A DNA stretch of 64,000 nucleotides from Flavivirga abyssicola (lineage in GTDB: Bacteria; Bacteroidota; Bacteroidia; Flavobacteriales; Flavobacteriaceae). Position 1 is the first letter of the stretch; every line of letters starts with the position of its first letter. The stretch is from contig NZ_CP141266.1 of the NCBI RefSeq assembly GCF_030540775.2, forward strand, positions 2,839,001 to 2,903,000, read 5' to 3'. The translations under genes and the position numbers were made by a program. The notes under the pieces were generated by a model, which worked only from the letters and a program-made list of their open reading frames with translations, made no database searches and was not told where the DNA came from. Positions 57,205 to 64,000 of the stretch are shown one piece after another.

Positions 57205-58041
57205 TTATTCAGGTATTAAAGTATATGATCTCACCCAATCGTAGTAAGTTGTATTTTTAGTATCGTCTGCTAATTCCTCTGGAGTAGGAGGTGTCTCCCA
57301 ATGATAAGTTTCAGTTACTAAGTGCATATACATTTCTCTATTAAAAGGCTTATCTGTGAAAAATGTACTAGGGTTCATTGTAAATTGATATTCACCATCT
57401 AAGTATATTTTTACAGTATTAGCATCTACCCACCAACAGCCATATACATGATAGGCTTCATTGGCAGGTGGTTCTATATCGGTTACTTTACCGCCAGCTG
57501 ACTTTACAATTTTTTCTCCGTTACAGTCTCTATGAAATATATGTGTGTTGGAGTGGAGTTTAGTTCTGAAATCAAAACCTCTTTTTTGATGTCCTACAAC
57601 TTCCACAATATCCAATTCTAGTTGCTCAAAAGGGCATTCTTTTGATATCGGTTTGTTTTTTAACCAAAAAGTGGAGGACATTGAGATACTTGATGCTTTC
57701 ATACGAGTTTCGTAATATCCATAAAAGGCATCTTTTGCAACTGATGCTACGGCACCACCTGCTATATTATATTTCTTGTCTCCTTTTAAGACTGAATTTT
57801 TAATTTGTAGATTTCCATTCTTTACAGATACGGAATAAGCTCTAAACGTAGCTGGAGGCCTTCCATGTACCCAGTAGGGGGATCTGTCATACCATTTTGT
57901 TTTATCTAATTTATTTTCATTGAATTCGTCCGAAAACTTCTCATTCTTAATCCATTTATATCCTTCGGGAGCCTTGGGTGTTTGTGCCTGAAAAATACTT
58001 GGGATCATTAATGAAATTAAAAAAAATAGAGTTCTTATCAT
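57205..58041 (-). CDS. GH16 family enzyme, probable beta-agarase/beta-porphyranase
   Basis: A 278-residue secreted endo-enzyme with signal peptide (about 1-20, FQAQ). The GH16 catalytic motif ELDIVE places nucleophile Glu142, assisting Asp144 and acid/base Glu147. The segment YWVHGRPPATFRAYSVSVKNG before it, and HWETPPTPEEL near the C-terminus, resemble GH16 enzymes cutting agar or porphyran more than laminarinases or carrageenases. Product: oligosaccharides with L-galactose 6-sulfate or anhydrogalactose. GH117 and GH29 genes nearby would work next. Subfamily choice is by eye. Confidence 0.85.
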   Translation of the reverse strand: MIRTLFFLISLMIPSIFQAQTPKAPEGYKWIKNEKFSDEFNENKLDKTKWYDRSPYWVHGRPPATFRAYSVSVKNGNLQIKNSVLKGDKKYNIAGGAVASVAKDAFYGYYETRMKASSISMSSTFWLKNKPISKECPFEQLELDIVEVVGHQKRGFDFRTKLHSNTHIFHRDCNGEKIVKSAGGKVTDIEPPANEAYHVYGCWWVDANTVKIYLDGEYQFTMNPSTFFTDKPFNREMYMHLVTETYHWETPPTPEELADDTKNTTYYDWVRSYTLIPE

Positions 58042-58150
58042 TGTATGGATTATTATTGTGTTCTCAGCTCAAAAACGGAGATTTATGAATTATAAACAGT
58101 ATTTGCGTTTAAAGAATTAGTGTTGATATTTCTTTTAAATCGAGCAAATA

Positions 58151-58158
58151 CAAAGTTA
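58151..58158 (-). promoter_or_regulatory. Bacteroidota-type -7 box (TAACTTTG) before GH16
   Basis: A TAnnTTTG match on the minus strand, about 110 bases before the GH16 start codon. No clear -33 element. Predicted only. Confidence 0.35.
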
Positions 58159-58216
58159 CTTTATAGCTATCCTTGATATGAAGAACATATGTTTTAAATG
58201 GTAGAACGAATGTGTT

Positions 58217-59359
58217 TTACTTAAATTTATTTCTAATCCATTTACGAGTAGGGGTTTCAATATATTTAAAAGATAAATAACCGATGAGAATTACTGTAAG
58301 AATGAACACAGCGAAATAAATTCTAGCCTCAGAAAGGCTACTATTAAATGGTCTTAGCAGACCATTTACTTTTTCTTCCCTATCCAGCATGAAGTAAAAG
58401 CGTACTAAATTTATTATAAACATATGCCATATGTAAATAGAAAAAGACCAATCGCCTAATTTTCTTAGTATTTTAAATGAATAAAATTTATCAATAGATG
58501 GGCCTCCATAGGCTGATGACAATATGATCATCATAAATATAGAAACAGTAATGGTGTCATACCATAAGTTCATAGATACAATACTGAGTAATAATAAAGC
58601 AATGAATATCCAACTTTTAGAGAACACGTTTTTAAATGTTGATGCTTTATAAACCTGCCAAACTATCATTCCTGCAATGAATCCAACAATGCCTCTAAGT
58701 GTTCCCCAATGCCAGTTTACATCTAGGTCTTTTTTATTTGGGTTTGGGGGATAGGTTAAGAATGGTTGTAGTGGAGCAAGTACAAATTCAATAAAAAACC
58801 AAAGTAGTACAACTACCATTAACCCTAAAAACCATTTTTTATATCCTATTTTTTTAAATAGAATAAAGGCAAATGGAAAGATCATATAGGCCCACCATTC
58901 TGCACTCAAACTCCATGCAGGCATGTTCCATGTAGCAAAATCGAAAATACCTACTGTTTCTAAAAATAGTAATTGAACAGGAATAGCGTCTAACCTATAA
59001 AGATGTTGGTTGAAATCACTTAACAATTCAAATTTTCCAACATATATATAAGCTATAAAAAGACACACTTCTGCTGTTAATACTAAAAAATGCAAGGGGT
59101 AAATTCTTGCGAATCTTGCTATTAAAAAGTTCTTATAATTTTTTTTTACAACTCCTTTGTCAAATATATCTTCATATACATAGCACATAATGAAACCACT
59201 TAAAATAAAGAATAGGTCAACCATTAGATATAATTTACCAATAAAATCGCCGTCTTTAAATGGAATTAAAGGACCTAGAAAAAAATGGAAGTGTAATAAA
59301 GCTACTAAAATAGCGGCGATGCCTCTTAAAGATGATAGGTTGTTTAAGTAAGGCTTCAT
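58217..59359 (-). CDS. Acyltransferase family 3 membrane protein (OafA/YrhL-like)
   Basis: A 380-residue inner-membrane protein with about 10 hydrophobic segments. The N-terminal NNLSSLRGIAAILVALLHFHF motif contains the family RG(x)AxxxVxxxH pattern, with the conserved histidine near residue 23; FILSGFIMCYVYE follows near residue 52. The family O-acylates sugars of cell-surface or secreted glycans. It begins one base after the stop of a GH29 gene, an unusual partner for a breakdown enzyme. The acceptor is unknown; acetylation of a surface or imported sugar is possible. Confidence 0.88.
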   Translation of the reverse strand: MKPYLNNLSSLRGIAAILVALLHFHFFLGPLIPFKDGDFIGKLYLMVDLFFILSGFIMCYVYEDIFDKGVVKKNYKNFLIARFARIYPLHFLVLTAEVCLFIAYIYVGKFELLSDFNQHLYRLDAIPVQLLFLETVGIFDFATWNMPAWSLSAEWWAYMIFPFAFILFKKIGYKKWFLGLMVVVLLWFFIEFVLAPLQPFLTYPPNPNKKDLDVNWHWGTLRGIVGFIAGMIVWQVYKASTFKNVFSKSWIFIALLLLSIVSMNLWYDTITVSIFMMIILSSAYGGPSIDKFYSFKILRKLGDWSFSIYIWHMFIINLVRFYFMLDREEKVNGLLRPFNSSLSEARIYFAVFILTVILIGYLSFKYIETPTRKWIRNKFK

Positions 59360-59360
59360 G

Positions 59361-60938
59361 CTATTTTATAGGTGTTATTTTAAATGAAAAAGCATGTTTT
59401 CCTGTTGGTTTTTTAGGTAGTTTTATTTTTAAGCCTTCAGTGTCAGTTTTAAAATCTAAATGCCCTTCATGTCCTAACAATTCAATAGATGCTATTTCAG
59501 TTTTATACCATTCGTTCCCTTCTTTTAAAGTATGTATAACAAGTTCTTCTTCCTTTGGCCAATCTAAAACAATAGCATACAGAGTATCTCCTTTAGTTGT
59601 GAAACGAATATCTTTTGCTGTATTATCGACATTTTGGTGTTCGCTTAGATGGCCTTCTTTTACTTTGGCATCACCTTCACCATATATTTTGAAAGTTCTT
59701 GTACCATAAATAGCTTCACCATTTACTTCTAACCAAGCTCCCATTTCTAAAAGACGTTCTTTTACCGGTTCTGGGATTTCACCATTTGATTTTGGTGTTA
59801 TGTTTAATAAAACAGCACCATTTTTACTAACAACATCAACTAAAAAGTCGATAAGCCTGTTGGTAGATTTATAATCAGGATCACTGATGTGTGACCATGA
59901 TTTCCAGTCGATTGAATCGTCTGTTAGCCAAGGAAAATTTTTCTTTTCACTCATTCTAGAACGCTCCAGATCTAATACAGCTGTTCCGGGTTTAAAATCA
60001 TGGAATTTGTAAGTGGCCACCACATCTTTTCCGCTTTTATCTGCCGCGTTATAATAGTGTTCTAAAAATTCTTTTCTATGGGTCTCACTAATAACATCCA
60101 TTTTATTATCAAACCAAACTAAATCCGGATCGTATTTTTTAATGATTTCTTTTAATCTAGCTAGCCATTCATCATTAAATTTTTTGTCGGCCAGAGGGTA
60201 GTATTTCTTAACACCATTTTCAATGTCATGGTTGTTACGGGGCATTTGGTTGTCTCCCTTCTTTAATTTAGGGCCATATAAGCCAGCATATTTAGGGTTT
60301 GAAGCATCTGTAGTTTCATCCCAGGTTGGGTACCATCCAAATAACCACTGACGGTGGTAGGTAGCAATAAATTTCATATCCCGTTTGCGAATTTCTTTAG
60401 ATAATTCACCCATAACGTCACGTTTAGGCCCCATATCTTTGGCATCCCATTGGGTTAGTTCGCTATCCCACATGGCAAATCCGTCGGCGTGCTCAGAAAC
60501 TGGACCAGCAAATTTTGCTCCTGCTTTTTGAAATAGGTCAGCCCATTCTGCTGCATCAAATTTTTCTGCCTTGAACATTGGAATGAAATCTTTATATCCA
60601 AATTTATCAAGTGGTCCATATGTTTTTACATGATGGTCGTAAAAAATACTAGCTTTTCCATTTTTTGCCTCTGGATTGTCCTTATTTACATACATCCAGT
60701 GTGCATACCATTCATTTTCGAATTCTGGCACAGAATAAGGCCCCCAATGGCAGTAAATACCAAATTTAGCATCTAAAAACCATTCTGGAGTTTCATGTTG
60801 TTTTAGTGATTCCCAATCGGCAGTATATTTGGCTTCCGCTTTTGAAACTTCTACATCTTCTTTTTGTTTGTTTTCTTTACAAGCAAAAGAAAGTAATGCA
60901 ACAAAGAGAATAAAAATTGATTTTTTAATAAATGTCAT
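59361..60938 (-). CDS. GH29 lipoprotein (third of three)
   Basis: A 525-residue GH29 enzyme. The lipobox LSFAC gives lipid Cys20. Signatures are FGIYCHWGPYSVPEFENEWY (from 59), EHADGFAMW (149-157), and nucleophile Asp277 in LVWFDNKMD. It is closer in its N-terminal signature to the GH29 at 23.7 kb than to the one at 51 kb. The insert around residues 200-250, rich in Lys and Asp, is unusual in length. The downstream acyltransferase gene is translationally close. Confidence 0.92.
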   Translation of the reverse strand: MTFIKKSIFILFVALLSFACKENKQKEDVEVSKAEAKYTADWESLKQHETPEWFLDAKFGIYCHWGPYSVPEFENEWYAHWMYVNKDNPEAKNGKASIFYDHHVKTYGPLDKFGYKDFIPMFKAEKFDAAEWADLFQKAGAKFAGPVSEHADGFAMWDSELTQWDAKDMGPKRDVMGELSKEIRKRDMKFIATYHRQWLFGWYPTWDETTDASNPKYAGLYGPKLKKGDNQMPRNNHDIENGVKKYYPLADKKFNDEWLARLKEIIKKYDPDLVWFDNKMDVISETHRKEFLEHYYNAADKSGKDVVATYKFHDFKPGTAVLDLERSRMSEKKNFPWLTDDSIDWKSWSHISDPDYKSTNRLIDFLVDVVSKNGAVLLNITPKSNGEIPEPVKERLLEMGAWLEVNGEAIYGTRTFKIYGEGDAKVKEGHLSEHQNVDNTAKDIRFTTKGDTLYAIVLDWPKEEELVIHTLKEGNEWYKTEIASIELLGHEGHLDFKTDTEGLKIKLPKKPTGKHAFSFKITPIK

Positions 60939-61097
60939 TTTATAATTAGTGCTGTTTTATAAAACACTAATTTATTTATTAAGTAGTATTCTTATTAGGT
61001 CATATGAATAATATTATACAACGTATGTTCAACTAAACTTATACACCAAATATTGAAAATAAGGTGTTTAATAGAAAAGAGATGTTATACACAAAGA

Positions 61098-61997
61098 TTA
61101 CAAACCTGCCATGTCTTTATGTTTTTTCGATAATTCTTTTAAGGATTTAATTTTTATATTTTTATAGAAGATTTCGGCAGCTTCAGACTGAATTTGTATC
61201 TTACCTTCGGTCATAGGAATCCACTTATTGTTTATTTTGGCTTGTGCATTTTTTACAACCATAACAACCTCATTATTTAATATATGAATGGCTATATTGT
61301 CATAGCAAATGAGTTCCATTGTATTCCATTTTCCATGTTGTTTTTCTGGGTCTCCGGGTTTATAACATCTGCCTGTTTCAAAACCATCACCCCAACCATA
61401 ATCTATTAACGGTGCTTTTGGTGAAAAATAAAATTTGCCGTCTTTTTTGATACTAGGAGCTTGTGCTTTTACATTGTTATGGCCTATGGTTATAAAATCA
61501 CCGCAATCGGTTTGTTGTACTTCACACTCTAAACTCGTCATCCAGACATTCCAGAAATCTGTATAATCACCAATACTGTGATAAAGAACCCCACTGTTTC
61601 TTTTTTTGTTTAAGCGTGGTTCCCATTTTTTATCACCCCATTTGAATTGCCATTTTAAATGATAATTTTTATAAGATTTTTTTGTTACAAGTCCTGCAAA
61701 AATCTCTCCCGAAATTTTTAAAACCTGTGTTCCGTTTTCTTCAATAATAGTAAAAACCTTTTTTGGGTCTTTATTTAAACCAATTGGTGTGCCTTTGGTT
61801 ACATCATCAAACTTTTCGTAGCCCTCAATTTCTGTTGAGCTGTGTGGAGCTCCCATAAAAATATCCCACTCACTTAATTTGTCTTCTAATAAATCATGCC
61901 AGGAGTTACTGGGTTTATTGGTGTTTTGTCCTATTAATTCATTCGTTGAAACCAGGATTAGGAAGTTAACAAGTAATAATAAGACTATTTTTTTCAT
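61098..61997 (-). CDS. DUF1080 (3-keto-disaccharide hydrolase domain) protein
   Basis: A 299-residue secreted protein with a signal peptide (about 1-23). The concanavalin-like DUF1080 fold is indicated by NSWHDLLEDKLSEWDIFMGAP near the N-terminus, YHLKWQFKWG near 126, NSGVLYHS near 154, GKWNTMELICYDNIAIHILNNE and GKIQIQSEAAEIFYKNIKI at the end. Some members hydrolyse 3-keto-glycosides. It lies six bases after GH117 and would share its transcript. Whether a keto-sugar is made in this organism is open; a Gfo/Idh/MocA gene 20 kb away is one candidate source. Confidence 0.88.
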   Translation of the reverse strand: MKKIVLLLLVNFLILVSTNELIGQNTNKPSNSWHDLLEDKLSEWDIFMGAPHSSTEIEGYEKFDDVTKGTPIGLNKDPKKVFTIIEENGTQVLKISGEIFAGLVTKKSYKNYHLKWQFKWGDKKWEPRLNKKRNSGVLYHSIGDYTDFWNVWMTSLECEVQQTDCGDFITIGHNNVKAQAPSIKKDGKFYFSPKAPLIDYGWGDGFETGRCYKPGDPEKQHGKWNTMELICYDNIAIHILNNEVVMVVKNAQAKINNKWIPMTEGKIQIQSEAAEIFYKNIKIKSLKELSKKHKDMAGL

Positions 61998-62003
61998 AAA
62001 CTA

Positions 62004-63212
62004 TTATTCCTTATTTACACCCTTTGCAACATGTCTTTTCACATTCCAAGTTGTAAATCTTCTAATATATTGATAATCCGAAGTTTTATATTCATGCGTT
62101 AATCCCCATCTTAAAATTTCTGTTGGGTTCTTGTCATTATCTGCAGTTCTATTTAAACCAATAGCATGTGGCGCACCTTTAATAACACTTTTAATTTCAA
62201 AATTAATACCGTCTGGAGCCCATTGTACCGTATTTTTTTCAGGACCATCGGTTGTTATTAAAGAAGCTATCCCTTCCTTATAGGGCCAAACACAAATTTC
62301 ATGACCACTATTGCTAATGGGATTGTAAGGTGATTTTATATAGGGCCCTTTTGGATTATCTGCTATAGCTACACCATGTCTAATTTGACGCCCACCAAAA
62401 GTAATGGCTTCCCCCATTTGTTCACCTTTGTAATACAAATAAAATTTCCCATTGTAGGGTAAAATACAAGGGTCATGGACTTTATGACTATCAAAATCTC
62501 CTTTTTTCTCTACAGCGAATCTATTTTGGACTTCACCTTTCCAAATTCCATTATCCGCAGGGCTTAATATAGGTTCTTCACTTTTGGTCCATGGACCATT
62601 TGGAGAATTTGACCATGCCAAACCAATTTGATTCTTAACCCTAATATTATAAGGCGATTTTACCGTTTGATAGCATAAATAGTACATGCCTTCATGCTCC
62701 ATAATTTCAACTGTAAAAACAGAACGATCATCATAAGCGCCTTTTTCACCACGAGCCACTGCTAACCCTTCTTCTTTCCATGTCCATCCATCTTCTGAGG
62801 TAGCGTACCAAATATCACATCGATCCCAAGGAAACACCTTCTCATTTTCTATATCGCCTCCGAAGCCTTGAGAAGGTCCAGTACTTTTGCTATACCAAAC
62901 ATAATATTTGCCATCATGTTTAATCATGGCACTTGGATCTCTTCTAACAACACCTTCTTCATATGCCAAATCACCTTTTAAGTCTTCAACTTCGTGTTCG
63001 AAAAACCAATCATTACCTAAATCTGTTGGCCATTTTAAAGCTCTCTTAGAGGCTGCACTTAACGTATCTTTATTAGTAATGCCTAAAAAGTCAAGTTGTT
63101 CATCAGAAATTTCCATTTGATTACTTTCTTTTATCGATTCTTTTTTTTCTTTATTGCAGGAAATTAATGAGATTCCCAGAGATGCTAATAATATGCATGA
63201 CATTTTTTTCAT
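62004..63212 (-). CDS. GH117 family enzyme, probable alpha-1,3-(3,6-anhydro)-L-galactosidase
   Basis: A 402-residue lipoprotein (LISC, Cys19) with a five-bladed propeller. Strong GH117 hallmarks are visible: [11 protein letters not shown] near 52, [15 protein letters not shown] with Asp92, [13 protein letters not shown] near 127, [13 protein letters not shown] near 155, KVHDPCI with Asp247, and [13 protein letters not shown] with His304/Glu305. The spacing of the two aspartates (155 residues) equals that known for the Zobellia enzyme AhgA. Members release 3,6-anhydro-L-galactose from neoagaro-oligosaccharides. Transcribed with a RhaT-like permease and DUF1080. This is the clearest pointer to an agar or porphyran substrate. 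Confidence 0.88.
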   Translation of the reverse strand: MKKMSCILLASLGISLISCNKEKKESIKESNQMEISDEQLDFLGITNKDTLSAASKRALKWPTDLGNDWFFEHEVEDLKGDLAYEEGVVRRDPSAMIKHDGKYYVWYSKSTGPSQGFGGDIENEKVFPWDRCDIWYATSEDGWTWKEEGLAVARGEKGAYDDRSVFTVEIMEHEGMYYLCYQTVKSPYNIRVKNQIGLAWSNSPNGPWTKSEEPILSPADNGIWKGEVQNRFAVEKKGDFDSHKVHDPCILPYNGKFYLYYKGEQMGEAITFGGRQIRHGVAIADNPKGPYIKSPYNPISNSGHEICVWPYKEGIASLITTDGPEKNTVQWAPDGINFEIKSVIKGAPHAIGLNRTADNDKNPTEILRWGLTHEYKTSDYQYIRRFTTWNVKRHVAKGVNKE

Positions 63213-63230
63213 CTTAATCTTTCTTATTTA

Positions 63231-64000
63231 TTAAACGGCTCCGTTTCCAATGGCAACTATTATAATACCACTAACCATACAGATTAAGCTTAAATACAAG
63301 TATTTCTTTGCCTTAGAAGACGCATTGATCCATTCTTTAGTTATAATCCCACTTACAATGGCTGTTACTACACATGAGGTATTAAATATGGCATACCCAA
63401 CAGTATTTCCGCTTTCTCCCAATTTAAAAGCTGCAAATGCAAATAAGGCTGAAGCTGCATAGTGAAACACCGCCATGATTAAAATAAGCACAAAGTTTTT
63501 ACCAAATGCAGGCGTTTTAAAATCTCTCCATGCTTTTTTCTGAGATAATTGCCATAAAAAATAAGCTGTCATTACAATCCCCCCGCTTAAAAAAATAGGA
63601 AACATAACAGCTACTGCGGTAACCCATTCAGGGTTTCCAGCTGCCTGACAAACTTCATGTAAATAGGGTCTTCCAGCAGCATTAGCATAAGCAAATCCTG
63701 TAGCAAGCAAACCGCCTATCACAGCAATTAAGATTCCTGTAACCATGGCTCCTTTACCTTCTTTCTTTTCGCTAGCATCTGCTTCATCTTTCTCTCTAAT
63801 CAATCCTGCTTTACCATTGGCAAAAACACCTATTAAAACGACTCCCAAGCCAATTAATATGGTAATTAAGACATTGTTTGCTGGTAAACCTTCTTCCAAA
63901 TACGGTAGTAAGGAACCTACTAATATTATAGTTCCTATAAATAATGAAAAGCCTAATGATAAACCAATATGATTGATGGCTTTACTCCACATCATTACAC
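63231..64000 (-). CDS. RhaT-like sugar permease, 5' end outside window
   Basis: The C-terminal part of a RhaT family transporter. The frame is open to the window edge: the Met at 63995 is preceded by an in-frame Val codon, and by comparison with the full paralogue at 36031 about 95 N-terminal residues are missing. About seven or eight hydrophobic segments are visible. Its stop is 18 bases before the GH117 gene, so the operon order is permease, GH117, DUF1080, which suggests uptake of anhydrogalactose, L-galactose or a disaccharide. Confidence 0.82.
   Translation of the reverse strand, partial: VMMWSKAINHIGLSLGFSLFIGTIILVGSLLPYLEEGLPANNVLITILIGLGVVLIGVFANGKAGLIREKDEADASEKKEGKGAMVTGILIAVIGGLLATGFAYANAAGRPYLHEVCQAAGNPEWVTAVAVMFPIFLSGGIVMTAYFLWQLSQKKAWRDFKTPAFGKNFVLILIMAVFHYAASALFAFAAFKLGESGNTVGYAIFNTSCVVTAIVSGIITKEWINASSKAKKYLYLSLICMVSGIIIVAIGNGAV

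Noticed and set aside
1-64000. tRNA, rRNA, CRISPR array or prophage
   Set aside because: No cloverleaf-like, rRNA-like, regularly spaced repeat or phage structural gene was seen while reading; small tRNAs could escape reading by eye.

Overview
The window is AT-rich, has almost no Shine-Dalgarno sequences, and carries several TAnnTTTG-type promoter boxes. With a hybrid two-component regulator, many lipoprotein-anchored glycoside hydrolases and formylglycine sulfatases, this points to a member of the Flavobacteriaceae (Bacteroidota), most likely a marine bacterium that grows on algal polysaccharides. No rRNA, tRNA or CRISPR array was seen.

Layout. (1) 1-2.3 kb: general thiol and sulfur genes (two thioredoxin-fold proteins, two rhodaneses, a small membrane/coiled-coil protein), closed by a strong terminator. 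(2) 2.7-14.9 kb: a xylose module on the minus strand (GntR-type regulator, xylulokinase, GH31 lipoprotein, xylose isomerase, sodium/solute symporter), diverging from a 1414-residue hybrid two-component regulator. (3) 14.9-22.6 kb: an operon on the minus strand with an alcohol dehydrogenase, UxaA-like dehydratase, UxaB-like reductase, lactonase, SDR, FucP-like permease and mutarotase. The enzyme set fits L-galactose (or L-fucose) being oxidised to the aldonate and passed through tagaturonate and altronate. An AraC regulator diverges from it. (4) 23.7-34.9 kb: GH29, a GH2-like protein with a substituted acid/base residue, a kelch lipoprotein, a sulfatase, an intact IS4-type insertion sequence and two surface lipoproteins. 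(5) 35.1-45.9 kb: an IclR-regulated cluster with a RhaT-like permease, two solute-binding-protein-like proteins that lack signal peptides, two class III CoA-transferases, a Gfo/Idh/MocA oxidoreductase, an alcohol dehydrogenase, an SDR and a MaoC-like hydratase. I do not recognise this combination as a described pathway, and it is the best candidate for a new system. (6) 46.5-54.1 kb: a plus-strand operon of three sulfatases, GH28 and GH29. (7) 54.5-64 kb: lactonase, GH43-CBM6, GH16 of agarase/porphyranase type, acyltransferase, GH29, DUF1080, GH117 (3,6-anhydro-L-galactosidase type) and a second RhaT-like permease cut by the window end.

Together, GH16, GH117, GH29, the GH2-like protein, the sulfatases and an L-galactonate-type operon suggest degradation of an agar- or porphyran-like sulfated galactan, whose L-galactose part enters central metabolism through region 3. 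The xylose, GH28 and CoA modules imply further sugars or substituents. No SusC/SusD pair is present, so outer-membrane uptake must be encoded elsewhere. Intergenic gaps carry dispersed palindromic repeats. Functional assignments rest on motifs and context read by eye; no database search was possible.
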